DNA of 64,000 nucleotides from JAVJSD01 sp040219575 (GTDB taxonomy: Bacteria > Planctomycetota > Planctomycetia > Pirellulales > Pirellulaceae), in the NCBI GenBank assembly GCA_040219575.1, contig JAVJSD010000027.1, forward strand, positions 62,001 to 126,000, written 5' to 3'. Made by a program: the position numbers and the translations under genes. Positions 41,517 through 52,442 of the stretch are shown piece after piece. The notes under the pieces were generated by a model. The model was not told the DNA's origin. It saw nothing but the letters and a program-made list of their open reading frames with translations, and searched no databases. Position 1 is the first letter of the stretch; every line of letters begins with the position of its first letter.

Positions 41517-43088
41517 ATGTCTCGCCGCTTTGCCTTGCTGATCGTCTCGCTTGGTCTGTCGATGTTGTGGAATTCAATCGCCGCCGCCCAGTACGGCGAT
41601 TTGATTCGCCGCATTCCCTATGAGGCCAACGCCGTCATCGTGCTCGACGTGGGCAAGATTCACGACAGCCCCATCGGCAAGGCGGAATCGTGGCGCGGCC
41701 AGCACGAGAAGCGGTTCGAGGCCGGCCTGTCGATGGTCCCGCCGAGCGCCGAGCACTACATCGTGGCGTCGAAGATGGATTTCGAGTACATGACTCCCGT
41801 CTGGACCTCGGCCGTGATGGACGTCAGCTACGAAGTCAGCATGCCCGAGCTCTCCGTTTGGGCCGGCGGCGAGATGGACGAGATCGAAGGGCAGGCGGCC
41901 GTGCGGATGCCGACCGACGCTTACGTGATCAAGTTCGGCGTCAACAAGATGGGCACAATGCGGCCGGGAAACCGGCAGGAGACGACCAACTGGATCCGCA
42001 ACGTCTACAAGTTCTCGCAGCGCGAGCCGCTCACGCCGTACCTGGCGGAGGCGGTCGGCTACGTGCAGGACCTGGGCACGCCGATCATCATGGCCGTCGA
42101 CCTCGACGGCGTCGTCTCGGCTGATCGCGTCCGATCGCGGCTGGACGAGCTCTCCAAGGAATCCGGCGGCGTCGACCTGTCGAACGTCGATCTCGACGCC
42201 GCGGCCAAGGTGCTGGCCGGCATCCGCGGCGCGATGCTGGGCGTCACCCTTCGCGACAAGGTGAACGGCAAGATCAAGGTCGACTTCGGTGAGGACGTCG
42301 CGCCGATCGCCCCCATCGCCAAGCCGCTGCTGTTGGCGGTGTTGGCCGAGCAAGGCGCGATGATCGAGGAGTTCAACGACTGGCAGGTGCAAGCGGGCGG
42401 CAAGCTGATCACGCTGGAAGGCGAACTGCTGCCCAGCGGCCGCCGGCGGATGATGAGCCTGCTCGACGCCCCCGCGGAGTTGCATCAAGCGGTCAGCCAG
42501 GGACAGACCGGCGGCGGACAACCCGGCGCACAGGGCGAAGGCGGCGGGAAGACCGATGAGGAGAAGCAGAAGCAGCTCACGATCGCCGCCACCAAGCAGT
42601 ATTTCAACTCGCTGGTCACGCTCATCGACGACATCCGCGGCCAGCGGCAATCGAGCGACTTCCACACTTGGGGCCAGGTCGGGCTGTGGTTCGAGCGCTA
42701 CGCCACGCGGATCGACGAACTGCCCACGCTGAATGTCGACCCCGAAGCGGTGCAGTTCGGCCAGTGGATTTCCACGCAGTTCCGCGCGTCGGAGTCAGCC
42801 ATGAAGGGGATCGGCCCGCAGAGCCGCATCGCCCAGCAGCGCGTCCCCACGCAATACAACACGCGGACGACCTACACGCCGATCGGCGTGAACTTCTGGG
42901 GGCCGACCGGCGTGTACAACACGGTTTCACAGGTCGACAACCGGGCCACCGGCGAGGCAAAAGCCCGGGCCCGCACGCAGGTGAAGATCCAGGGCAACAT
43001 GCAGGCCAACATGAGCATGCAGGGCATGCAGCAGGCCGTCGGCGACATGCGCCGCTACCTGACGCAGAAGTACAACGTGCAGTTTTGA
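41517..43088 (+). CDS. Secreted hypothetical protein with Gly/Gln-rich and Met/Gln-rich segments
   Basis: 523 residues; ATG 41517 is preceded by ggag at 9 nt. Signal peptide MSRRFALLIVSLGLSMLWNSIAAAQ. The first half (DLIRRIPYEANAVIVLDVGKIHDSPIGK, WTSAVMDVSYEVSMPELSVWAGGEMDEIEGQAAVRMP) resembles planctomycete exported proteins of unknown function that evaluate as mixed alpha/beta. A low-complexity stretch GQTGGGQPGAQGEGGG lies near residue 345. The C terminus is rich in Met and Gln (GNMQANMSMQGMQQAVGDM). No catalytic motif was recognised. It converges with a lipoprotein gene, 6 bp apart. Confidence 0.75.
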   Translation: MSRRFALLIVSLGLSMLWNSIAAAQYGDLIRRIPYEANAVIVLDVGKIHDSPIGKAESWRGQHEKRFEAGLSMVPPSAEHYIVASKMDFEYMTPVWTSAVMDVSYEVSMPELSVWAGGEMDEIEGQAAVRMPTDAYVIKFGVNKMGTMRPGNRQETTNWIRNVYKFSQREPLTPYLAEAVGYVQDLGTPIIMAVDLDGVVSADRVRSRLDELSKESGGVDLSNVDLDAAAKVLAGIRGAMLGVTLRDKVNGKIKVDFGEDVAPIAPIAKPLLLAVLAEQGAMIEEFNDWQVQAGGKLITLEGELLPSGRRRMMSLLDAPAELHQAVSQGQTGGGQPGAQGEGGGKTDEEKQKQLTIAATKQYFNSLVTLIDDIRGQRQSSDFHTWGQVGLWFERYATRIDELPTLNVDPEAVQFGQWISTQFRASESAMKGIGPQSRIAQQRVPTQYNTRTTYTPIGVNFWGPTGVYNTVSQVDNRATGEAKARARTQVKIQGNMQANMSMQGMQQAVGDMRRYLTQKYNVQF

Positions 43089-43094
43089 AACAGA

Positions 43095-43502
43095 CTATTC
43101 CGTCATCGGCTGGATCTCGACCTTCAGCCGGGGATGGTCTAGCACGGGTTCGACGCCGCCGCCGTAGACAACCTCTCTGTCGATCGGGTCTTCGTCGCCC
43201 AGTTCGAAGTGGAACTTGACGACGTCCTTGCCGTCGCGCACGCCGGTCCACTTCCAATTCCAGCGATAGTCGGTCCCGTCCTTGAAGCGGCCGCTGCTGT
43301 TCATGTTGTGCAGCTTTCCCTGCATCTTGGAACTACCACCGCCGATGCCGCCGTCGGTCACGTGAGAACGAATGCTTGCGGGATGAAGCGGCTCGGCGGC
43401 TTGCGTCGCTTCGCCGCTCTCGCCGTCACCGGGGACCACGCCCCCGCAGCCCAACAGTAGCCCCGTCGCCAACCAACCCAAAACCCAACGGCGCCGCAAC
43501 AT
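43095..43502 (-). CDS. Lipoprotein, function unknown
   Basis: 135 residues. The lipobox is LLLGCGG after a hydrophobic helix (RRWVLGWLATGLLLGC), so Cys19 should be lipidated. The ribosome-binding site aaaggag lies about 7 nt before the ATG. The mature part has a Gly/Ser-rich linker and a small domain (YRWNWKWTGVRDGKDVVKFHFELG) without recognised family. It is followed by a convergent gene after 6 bp. No operon partner is apparent. Confidence 0.75.
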   Translation of the reverse strand: MLRRRWVLGWLATGLLLGCGGVVPGDGESGEATQAAEPLHPASIRSHVTDGGIGGGSSKMQGKLHNMNSSGRFKDGTDYRWNWKWTGVRDGKDVVKFHFELGDEDPIDREVVYGGGVEPVLDHPRLKVEIQPMTE

Positions 43503-43630
43503 CGCAGTCTCCTTTCGTCTCGGAACTCTCAGTGGAAGTGCTCAGGAGTTTATCCGGTCTTTCACCATCGACGCCACTGGCCGGGCGCCGGCGGCGCCCA
43601 GGAGGCGACGCGCGCCGCTACCACCGCAGG

Positions 43631-44176
43631 TCAGTCCATGCGGACGACGAGGTAGCCGGCGATCACTTCGTTGTTGTGGGAAACTTCAGCGTGTCGTGCT
43701 GAAAGGGTATGGCACTTCGTGCATTTCGTCCCGTACGAAACGACGCGGACGTAATGGCGGCCGTCGGCGCTATAGTGCTCTCGTTGCCGGTCGTTCCCCT
43801 GCAGTTGTTGGATCGCCTGCATGTCCGCAGCGTCCGCCTCGTTCGGCGCTTCGCCGCCGTGCATCGTCCCGCCGCGCACGAAGTAACTTCGCCAACGAGC
43901 GTCGACTTCGGTGGACTTCGCCAATCCGTCGAGCATTTCCTCGAAGATTTTCTTCCTTGTCGCTTCGGGCTCCCAGTACGAGGCGTGCTGCTGCGTGAGC
44001 GCCAAGGCGCCGATCGCGCGCGGCACGTTGATGTCATGCCGGTCGATGTCGTGCCGGTTGGAGCCCGCGGAGAATGTCCAATACGCGAGGCCGATCAGCA
44101 AGGCGACGGCGATCAGCAGTCCGCAGAGCGCGGCGCCCATTCCCAGCAATACGGCGATCGTCTTCTGCATAGGCAT
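43631..44176 (-). CDS. Membrane-anchored c-type heme protein (DUF3365/Tll0287-like)
   Basis: 181 residues. One N-terminal membrane helix (IAVLLGMGAALCGLLIAVALLIGLAYWTF) anchors a periplasmic domain containing a single heme c motif, CTKCH, near residue 151. The domain shape (helix YWEPEATRKKIFEEMLDG, strand HYVRVVSYGTKCTKCH, end EVIAGYLVVRMD) resembles DUF3365 sensor or electron-transfer heme proteins. The ribosome-binding site gagg is 7 nt upstream of the first ATG. The neighbours are not redox genes, so partner and function are unknown. Confidence 0.75.
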   Translation of the reverse strand: MPMQKTIAVLLGMGAALCGLLIAVALLIGLAYWTFSAGSNRHDIDRHDINVPRAIGALALTQQHASYWEPEATRKKIFEEMLDGLAKSTEVDARWRSYFVRGGTMHGGEAPNEADAADMQAIQQLQGNDRQREHYSADGRHYVRVVSYGTKCTKCHTLSARHAEVSHNNEVIAGYLVVRMD

Positions 44177-44452
44177 AGCTTTGCCTCAGCGTGAAAGTGA
44201 GTTGACAAGGAGAGGGTGCGCCGACTTTGAAAATGACACCCTGCATGAGATCTGCTCCCTCTCAGTATCGTGACTTCTGCTGGGAATGCAAAGAGAAGCA
44301 TTGCCGTCGCTGCGGATGCTCGACCGCGGGCGCGGTCGGCCGATGCCGGCGAATCGATGTCGACAATTGACGCGCGCGCCGACCGATGGGAGAATCGCCA
44401 CAGTTCGCTGCAAACCTCTACCCCCTCCGCCTCTTCACAGGGGAACCCGATC

Positions 44453-45823
<1,371 letters not shown>

Positions 45824-45869
45824 CGTCGCTTTCGAGAATCCCGCCTGCAGGCCGACGGCCGCATTTTGA

Positions 45870-46358
45870 CTACGGCGACGACGCTTCGGTCCGGGTGATC
45901 GTGCCCGCGATCGTGCCGCCGTGCTTGGGATTGGCGGTTTCCCACCAGCGCCCCGCGTAGACGTCGTCGTGGAACATGACGCGGGCCGACCAGTTGGCTT
46001 TCCCGGGACCGGCGCGGACATCGTCGAGAATGAGGACCGCCGTGTCGCCGGCGAACTTCACCGAGGCGGAAATCGGAAACTCCACCCGGCGGCCCTGCAC
46101 GTTGAAGACCGAGACGATCGACCACTTGCCGCCGCTGGACTTCTCCACGCGGGCGATGCGGTACGTGTCGTTGCCCCGCTGTTCGCCGAGTCGCCCCTGC
46201 TGCAAAGGCGCCCACGATCCCTTGAGCGTGGCGTCTTTCAGCATGGCGATGAACTTCGCCTCGACATCGCCAGCGCCCTGCGCCGCCGCGGGCCCCACCA
46301 CGCCGAACGTGCAGAACAGAAATGCGACGGAAAAACAGGTGGGAACGTGTTTGGTCAT
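45870..46358 (-). CDS. Secreted hypothetical protein
   Basis: 162 residues with signal peptide MTKHVPTCFSVAFLFCTFGVVGPAAAQ. The mature part is a small beta-rich domain (NDTYRIARVEKSSGGKWSIVSVFNVQGRRVEFPISASVKFAGDTAVLILDD) ending GGTIAGTITR. This resembles planctomycete proteins that look lipocalin-like or like a calycin-type binder. No function can be assigned. It is preceded by a large inverted repeat and is convergent with the oxidoreductase gene. Confidence 0.7.
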   Translation of the reverse strand: MTKHVPTCFSVAFLFCTFGVVGPAAAQGAGDVEAKFIAMLKDATLKGSWAPLQQGRLGEQRGNDTYRIARVEKSSGGKWSIVSVFNVQGRRVEFPISASVKFAGDTAVLILDDVRAGPGKANWSARVMFHDDVYAGRWWETANPKHGGTIAGTITRTEASSP

Positions 46359-46380
46359 GGGAGCGTCTCGTCGGAAAGAG

Positions 46381-46553
46381 GATTTCAGATTGCAGATGTC
46401 AGATTGCAGGAAGAAGAAGTGAGAACCGCTGATGGACGTTAATCACACGCTAATGAATTACGCCCTACTCCCTATTAGCGTCTTGTTAGCGTCAATCAGC
46501 GGTTCACTTCTTCAAATCTGAAATCCGCAATCTGAAATCTGAAATCTGATATC
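46381..46553. repeat. MITE-like long inverted repeat
   Basis: Left arm 46381-46453 and right arm 46473-46553 are complementary with a few mismatches: gaagaagtgagaaccgctga on the left faces the complement of tcagcggttcacttcttc, and both outer flanks carry reiterated aaatctgaaatctg / cagatttcagat units. The element spans the whole gap between two minus-strand genes and has no coding potential. Confidence 0.85.
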
Positions 46554-46555
46554 AC

Positions 46556-48631
46556 TCACCGGTCTTGCAGCGAAAGGCGGCCGTCGACGCCGATGCCCCA
46601 GGGGGCGGCGCCTTGCGGCAACGCGCCGATATCGGGCTTGCCGGCGTCGACGTCGCGGAGCGGGTCGGGCCACTCGGCGGGGATCGCCACGCCGGCGTTC
46701 ACGGTCGGGCTCTTCGGCTTCAGCCGCAGGTCGGTCTTGCCGCCGTCGGCCGACAGCGCCATGAATTGCGGATCGGCGACGAGATCCTGCGTGGTCCAAC
46801 CGGGCGCGTACTGCTTGCGGCTGTCGTCGAACAACGGCGAAGCGCGGAACTTGGCGAAAGGATCGGCCTCCAACTGCGGGCCTTCCTTCACGCCCCAGAT
46901 CAGGTTGCCGCCCTCGCGAATCGGGGCGGCCTCCTTCATGCCGACAAAACCGAGGCCGGGCACGCGGTCCATCTGCACGAAGATGTTGTTGAACACGTCG
47001 CGCTCCGTGTTGCGCATCGCCTGGGCGCCCATGCCCATCAGATAATAGTTGCGGAAGACGGGCGTCTCCCGAAGCACGGTGTTGTGATAGAAGTGGTACA
47101 CCGGCCAGGTGGGACCGCCGTGGTCGCCCACGAAATGGCCCTCTCCGCGAAGATACTCACCGCTGGGGTCGGGCTCGCGGGGCGGCCCCTTGTAGACGCC
47201 GCCGCGCATGTCGAACACGTTGCGGAACAGAAACACGCCGGCCGAGGCGTCGTGGTCGAGCGGCGATTCGTCCTGTTCAATCTCATGCTGCGTGATCGGA
47301 ATCAGGCAGCGACCGATGCGGTTTTGATAAATGAACAGCGTATGGTCGCGCATCTTCGGCCCGGTTTCGAGCCCGTCGTCGTTGAAGTTGTCGACATAGT
47401 TGTGGTGGAACTGCAGGTTCTTCACGTTCCGCAGGAAGGCGAAGTCGTGGTCGTCGGTGAACTCGCAGTTCGCGATTTCGATGTTCTCGTTGGCGGGCTG
47501 AAGATTCTGGAACACGATCTGATACGAGGCGGTGCCGCGGTACTTCATGTGGGCCCGCGAGGTCCAGGGGGCGGCCAACCCGCGGAAGGCGGAGTTCGTC
47601 AGGCGGATCTGTTGCGAAGCGTTGACCAGCAACCCCGGGAAGCCGCCGTAAATCGTGAGGTGGTCGAGTTCGACATCCTGCGAGCCGTACACGTGAATCA
47701 TGGGGCTGCCCGTGGCGCCGCGGAGCACCAGGTCTTGCAGGCGGACGTGCTTGACGCCGCTGATGCGGAGCACGTCGTCGCCGAAGCCGGCGGCGATCAC
47801 CAGCGGCAGTTTGCGGGGATCGGTCTCGCCGCGATAGGCGTGGTCTTCCAGACCGGCCAGCTTGTGATGCGCCAGGCGAATGTGAATCCGGCCCGTCTCA
47901 CGGTTGAACCACAGGCCGGGACCGCAGTAGATGCCGCTGTCGCGCATCTCGCTCTTGCCGCCGATCCAGAGTTCGTTGTCCGAGCGGAGGTCGACCGCCA
48001 GTCGATAGCCGTGCAGGGGAACCATCGAGTCGGCGAAGGCGCCCAAGGCCAGCGGGCGTTCTTCCTCGATGCCCCACATCGGCTCCCAGGCGGCGGGCAG
48101 AAATTGATGCGGCACGCGGCGGTCGTCGGCGTCGAGGTACGTACCGGTCGAAACGTATTCGCCCGGGGCGCCGTCGGCGTAGGGCTCCCAACTTGTGGCG
48201 GGGCTTTCCAGGAACTCGCGCAGGCCGCCGTCGAGGATCGCCAGTTCGCCGGGGAACGCGCGGATCGTAATCGGCGCCTCCTCCGTGCCAGAGCGGGAGA
48301 GAAAAGCGTGCTCGTAATACACACCGCCGCGGAGGTAAAGCGTGTCGCCCGGTTCGAGTTGGCGCAGCGCATGCTCCAGCGTCTTGAAGGGTTTCTGCTC
48401 GCCGCCTGGGTTCGCGTCGTCGCCCTTGGCGGGATCGACATACTTGGCCGGCCCCTTGGCCAACGGCCGCTTCGCGGCCTGCGGCAGCGGGCGCATCGGC
48501 GGGTGCGAAGCATACGTCGCACCCGCGGCGATGGCGGAAGCCGGCGGCGTTCCCTGCAGGCAGACCACGGCCGACAACAGGCAAAACACGAGTCGAGCGA
48601 CAAGACGGCAAGACGGAACGTGGCGGTTCAT
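46556..48631 (-). CDS. Secreted right-handed parallel beta-helix protein
   Basis: 691 residues from MNRHVPSCRLVAR; signal peptide to about residue 33. KYVDPAKGDDANPGGEQKPFKTLEHALRQLEPGDTLYLRGGVYYEHAFLSRSGTEEAPITIRAFPGE is the DUF1565-like N-terminal cap of pectate-lyase-fold proteins. Beta-helix coils follow (VKHVRLQDLVLRGATGSPMIHVYGSQDVELDHLTIYG, NIEIANCEFTDDHDFAFLRNVKNLQFHHNYVDNFNDDG). The C terminus ends with a VNAGVAIPAEWPDPLRDVDAGKPDIGALPQG motif often seen in these proteins. It is probably a polysaccharide lyase or binding protein; catalytic residues cannot be named. Confidence 0.88.
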   Translation of the reverse strand: MNRHVPSCRLVARLVFCLLSAVVCLQGTPPASAIAAGATYASHPPMRPLPQAAKRPLAKGPAKYVDPAKGDDANPGGEQKPFKTLEHALRQLEPGDTLYLRGGVYYEHAFLSRSGTEEAPITIRAFPGELAILDGGLREFLESPATSWEPYADGAPGEYVSTGTYLDADDRRVPHQFLPAAWEPMWGIEEERPLALGAFADSMVPLHGYRLAVDLRSDNELWIGGKSEMRDSGIYCGPGLWFNRETGRIHIRLAHHKLAGLEDHAYRGETDPRKLPLVIAAGFGDDVLRISGVKHVRLQDLVLRGATGSPMIHVYGSQDVELDHLTIYGGFPGLLVNASQQIRLTNSAFRGLAAPWTSRAHMKYRGTASYQIVFQNLQPANENIEIANCEFTDDHDFAFLRNVKNLQFHHNYVDNFNDDGLETGPKMRDHTLFIYQNRIGRCLIPITQHEIEQDESPLDHDASAGVFLFRNVFDMRGGVYKGPPREPDPSGEYLRGEGHFVGDHGGPTWPVYHFYHNTVLRETPVFRNYYLMGMGAQAMRNTERDVFNNIFVQMDRVPGLGFVGMKEAAPIREGGNLIWGVKEGPQLEADPFAKFRASPLFDDSRKQYAPGWTTQDLVADPQFMALSADGGKTDLRLKPKSPTVNAGVAIPAEWPDPLRDVDAGKPDIGALPQGAAPWGIGVDGRLSLQDR

Positions 48632-48803
48632 GGAGATGCTCGCGGGACTGGGACGGGGGCTCAGGCGTGGGGCGAACAGACGATCGGGGGACCAGAGGTG
48701 TGCCCGAGTATTCTCGCACAGCGCCGCGGCCGAGTCCAATCTCCACACCCGCCGTAGCGCGGGCTTGCTGGCCGCGGCGGGCAGGCAAACGCAGGCAAGA
48801 CGC

Positions 48804-50351
48804 CTACCGTACCGAGTCGACGGTCAGCGCCGCGTTCAACTCACCGCTCTCGCTCATGTCGACCGGAAACATGGCCTCCGGCAACATCGTCCCGTGATCG
48901 AGGAGGTTCTGATGCAGTTCGAAGCAGCGGTGCAAGTCGTGGCGGATGTGCCCGTGGCCCGCGTCCCGCAGATAGCGGTGCAAGTATTCGCGGTAGGCCG
49001 GGTGGGCGCACTGATTGAGGATCCGCTCGGACCGCTGCCGCGGGCTCAGGCCGCGGAGGTCGGCCAGACCGTGTTCGGTGACGATCACGTGCACCGAGTG
49101 TTCGTTGTGGTCGACGTGGGTGCACATCGGCACCACCGTCGAAACCTTGCCATTCTTGACGACCGACGGACAAACAAAGATCGAAAGGTACGCATTGCGG
49201 GCGAAGTCGCCGCTGCCGCCGATGCCGTTCATCATCCGCGCCCCGCCCACGTGCGTCGAGTTGACATGGCCGTAGAGATCGACTTCCAGCGCCGTGTTGA
49301 TGGCGATCACGCCCAACTGGCGGACCACGGCGGGATTGTTGGAGATCTCCTGCGGGCGAAGAATGATTCGCGGCGCGAAAAAGTCGATCTGCTCGATGAG
49401 CTCCTGCATGTCGTCCTTCGACAGCGCCAACGCGCAGGTGCTGGCCCCGAGAAGCCGGCCGCGCTGCATCAACTGGAACGGCGCCGATTGCAGAACTTCC
49501 GAGTACATCAGGAAGTTGGGAATGTCCGGATGCTCGCCGATGCCGTGCATCACCGCGTTGGCGATGTTGCCCACGCCGCTTTGCAACGGCAGGAAGTCGT
49601 GGGGGATGCGTCCGCTCGACAACTCGTCGTGCAGGAAACGTACGACGTGGCCGGCGATGGCCTCACTTTCCCGACTGGTCGGCGCCATGCCGTCCAATTC
49701 GTCCGGTTCGTCCGTTTCCACAATGCCGATCACCTTTTCGGGATCGATGCGAACGTACGACTTGCCGATCCGCTGCAGCGGATGATCGAGGTCGAGTGCG
49801 GGACGATAGGGAGGCGGCTTGGGCGTGACAATGTCGGCCATCTCGCTGATGTGCAGCGACTGCCGGCGGTTGACTTCCAGGATGATCTTGTCGGCCGCCT
49901 GCAGGAACGTCGGCGAGGCCCCGATGGACGTGGTCAGATAGGCCCGCCCGTCCTTGGTGATGTCCGCCACTTCGACGACCGCCACGTCGACCTTCCCCAT
50001 GAAGCCGAACAGCACCGACTGCGGCACGTGCGACAAGTGCATATCGACGAACTGCACGCGTCCGTCGTTGATCTGCTTGCGAAGCGGAACCGACGACTGA
50101 TACGGCGCCCGCCAACTGATCGCCTCGGCCTCGGCCAGGGCGTCGTCGAGACTGCGGCCGGTCGAGGCGCCGGTCAGCACGCGAATCTGGAACGGGCGGC
50201 CGAGAATATGAAGTTGTTGCGCGCGCTCAGCCAGCGCGCGGGGGACGGCCTTGGCCGCACCGGCCGGCGTAAAGCCGCTGAAGGCCACCAGTTGGCCGTG
50301 CTCAATAAACTCCGCGGCTTCGTCGGCGGTCAGCCGGGGGTAGGCGCTCAT
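48804..50351 (-). CDS. Acetyl-CoA hydrolase/transferase family protein (succinyl-CoA:acetate CoA-transferase type)
   Basis: 515 residues from MSAYPRLTADEAAEFI. gaggag overlaps the region 3-8 nt upstream. Family features: DGQLVAFSG-like HGQLVAFSGFTPAGAAKAVPRALAER, LTGASTGRSLDDALAEA, LPLQSGVGNIANAVMHG, the catalytic Glu in NFLMYSEVLQSA, GGSGDFARNAYLSIF and TEHGLADLRGLSPRQRSERI. It transfers CoA between acetate and succinate or hydrolyses acetyl-CoA. The catalytic glutamate forms the acyl-CoA anhydride. No neighbouring TCA-cycle or fermentation gene points to one of the two roles. Confidence 0.92.
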   Translation of the reverse strand: MSAYPRLTADEAAEFIEHGQLVAFSGFTPAGAAKAVPRALAERAQQLHILGRPFQIRVLTGASTGRSLDDALAEAEAISWRAPYQSSVPLRKQINDGRVQFVDMHLSHVPQSVLFGFMGKVDVAVVEVADITKDGRAYLTTSIGASPTFLQAADKIILEVNRRQSLHISEMADIVTPKPPPYRPALDLDHPLQRIGKSYVRIDPEKVIGIVETDEPDELDGMAPTSRESEAIAGHVVRFLHDELSSGRIPHDFLPLQSGVGNIANAVMHGIGEHPDIPNFLMYSEVLQSAPFQLMQRGRLLGASTCALALSKDDMQELIEQIDFFAPRIILRPQEISNNPAVVRQLGVIAINTALEVDLYGHVNSTHVGGARMMNGIGGSGDFARNAYLSIFVCPSVVKNGKVSTVVPMCTHVDHNEHSVHVIVTEHGLADLRGLSPRQRSERILNQCAHPAYREYLHRYLRDAGHGHIRHDLHRCFELHQNLLDHGTMLPEAMFPVDMSESGELNAALTVDSVR

Positions 50352-51052
50352 GGTCTCCTCGCGGTGCATGCGTCAAGGTGTGTGGGTCGCTGTCGAATCA
50401 ATCCGGAAAACACCGCCCGTCGAGCCGCCTCTCCGCGGGCCTGCCAAGAATTCGCATCGGCTCGTCGTTTCGCCGCACTGTATGAATTCGCCCCAAGGGA
50501 GTCCCGCAGATCGTATTCCGGGGCAAAAACCGTACCGTGAATCTCGGGGCGCATTTCGCCGTAAATCGGTAAACAGGAACGAGCTTCGTGGGTCGAACCC
50601 CCGCGCGGCTGCAAACAACCCGGGCAGTCCCTGCCAAATCGTAGGTCAGTCGTAGCTGATTCCCACAGTTCCTTCGAGGGGCGTTTTGCGCAAGTTTGGC
50701 GGCGTGATGGAGCAAGTCCGTCACAAACCACCGTTTTACCGACCACGACCGCGCGGCGGCGGTGAAACGTATCGGTTGTTTCGAAAGTAACAAATCGCCA
50801 GGAATCCCAAGAATCGCCCACCGACGCCTTTGCTCCACCTCGACACGGGAAGCCTGACCATCCGCGGGAGGTTCATGAAAACTCCGAAAGGCGCCGGCAG
50901 AGAAGCACCACCCCGGGCTGGCCCGAATCGCGTTGGAACGGTTCAATAACGGAGACCTCACCAGAAAACGCGGCGGCGCCGCGATGCCGCCTGATCGCAT
51001 GCGGCCTTCGCCAACGGCCTAAACAAACACTCGCACACAGAAGAACCGGCAT
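50352..51052. other. 701-bp gap without a recognisable gene
   Basis: All frames are short or lack family similarity. The DNA is lower in GC around 50500-50660 than its surroundings. A T-arm-like motif (gggtcgaaccc, about 50590) is present but no cloverleaf forms. The divergent promoters of the CoA-transferase and the mutase must lie here. Confidence 0.5.
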
Positions 51053-52258
51053 ATGGACACGCACGAACTGACGAAAGCCCTGTTCACCAAGAACGACTCG
51101 AAGATCGTGATGCTCGTCGCCGACGGGCTGGGCGGCCTGCCGATGACGCCCGACGGGAAAACGGAGCTCGAGACGGCGAAAACGCCGAACCTCGACGCCC
51201 TGGCGAAGCGCGGCGTGCAGGGCGGCAGCATTCCGGTCGCGCCGGGAATCAGCCCGGGGAGCGGGCCGGGGCATCTCGGTCTGTTCGGCTACGATCCGAT
51301 CAAGTACCTGATCGGCCGCGGGGCGCTCGAGGCGACCGGCATCGGCTTCGAACTCGGACCGAAGGACGTCGCCATCCGCGGCAACTTCTGCACGCTCGAC
51401 GGCAAGGGCGATATTGCCGATCGCCGCGCCGGGCGCATTCCCACCGACGAGAGCGCTCCGCTGGCGATCAAACTCCGCGACGTGAAGATCGACGGCATCG
51501 AGGTGTTCGTCGAGCCGGTCAAGGAGCATCGCTTCGTGGCGGTCTTTCGTGGCGAAGGCCTGGGGGGCAACGTGCACGACACCGATCCGCAGAAGACCGG
51601 CGTGCCGCCGCTCGCTCCCAAGGCCCAGGACGAGGCCAGCCAGAAGACGGCCCAGGTCGCCGCGGAGTTCGTCAAGCAGGCGCAAGAGTTGTTAGCCGGT
51701 CAGCCGAAAGCCAACGGCTGCACGCTGCGCGGCTTCTCGGCCAAGCCCGACCTGCCGACCTACGAAGAAGTGTACGGCCTGAAGGCGGCGGCCATCGCCG
51801 TCTATCCGATGTACAAGGGACTGGCGCGGCTGGTCGGCATGGACATCGTCGGCGAGGCGAAGACGCTCTCCGAGCAGATGGATGTGCTGCAGGAGAAGTG
51901 GGACGACTACGACTTCTTCTTCATCCACTTCAAATACACCGACAGCACCGGCGAAGACGGCGACTTCGACGCCAAAGTGAAGAAGACCGAAGAGTTCGAC
52001 GCCATCGTGCCCCGCGTGCTGGAACTCGACCCCACGGTGCTGATCGTCACCGGCGACCACAGCACGCCCGCTTTCCTCAAGAGCCACAGTTGGCACCCCG
52101 TGCCGACGCTGTTGGTCTCCGACTGCTGCCGGCCCGACGACCAGACAGAATTCGGCGAACGCAACAGCGTTCGCGGCGGCCTGGGCCAGTTCGAAGCCCG
52201 GCACCTGATGACGCTGGCGCTAGCCAACGCCGGCCGTCTGGGTAAGTATGGCGCGTAG
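51053..52258 (+). CDS. apgM: Archaeal-type 2,3-bisphosphoglycerate-independent phosphoglycerate mutase
   Basis: 401 residues. It interconverts 3- and 2-phosphoglycerate in glycolysis. Alkaline-phosphatase fold ligands: KIVMLVADGLGGLP (Asp), phosphoserine loop VAPGISPGSGPGHLGLFGYDP with the catalytic Ser in PGSGPGH, DYDFFFIHFKYTDSTGEDGDFDAK (His/Asp), and VTGDHSTPAFLKSHSWHPVPTLL (Asp-His and His). Insertion domain FCTLDGKGDIADRRAGRIPTDES is characteristic. Full length for the archaeal/ApgM family, which replaces or backs up GpmI in many planctomycetes. Confidence 0.93.
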   Translation: MDTHELTKALFTKNDSKIVMLVADGLGGLPMTPDGKTELETAKTPNLDALAKRGVQGGSIPVAPGISPGSGPGHLGLFGYDPIKYLIGRGALEATGIGFELGPKDVAIRGNFCTLDGKGDIADRRAGRIPTDESAPLAIKLRDVKIDGIEVFVEPVKEHRFVAVFRGEGLGGNVHDTDPQKTGVPPLAPKAQDEASQKTAQVAAEFVKQAQELLAGQPKANGCTLRGFSAKPDLPTYEEVYGLKAAAIAVYPMYKGLARLVGMDIVGEAKTLSEQMDVLQEKWDDYDFFFIHFKYTDSTGEDGDFDAKVKKTEEFDAIVPRVLELDPTVLIVTGDHSTPAFLKSHSWHPVPTLLVSDCCRPDDQTEFGERNSVRGGLGQFEARHLMTLALANAGRLGKYGA

Positions 52259-52442
52259 CCGACGGTGTTCACCTTAATCGTTTAACGGCAAGCCGAAGGC
52301 GACGGCGGATCGTTCGAAGCCCGTCTCCCGCGAATGCCGCGACGTGCGCGCGAAGCAGACGAATCGCGTCGATCCTCACGATGACCAGGCGGCGCCCCAC
52401 CCGCCGCGCACGAACACGGCGCCCAAACACGAAGGCGACCTC

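Noticed and set aside
46565..48757. Plus-strand open frame of 730 codons opposite the beta-helix gene
   Set aside because: Same-length shadow with no family motif; the minus strand has signal peptide and beta-helix features.
50575..50620. tRNA T-arm-like gggtcgaaccc motif
   Set aside because: No acceptor, D or anticodon stems can be formed around it in either orientation.
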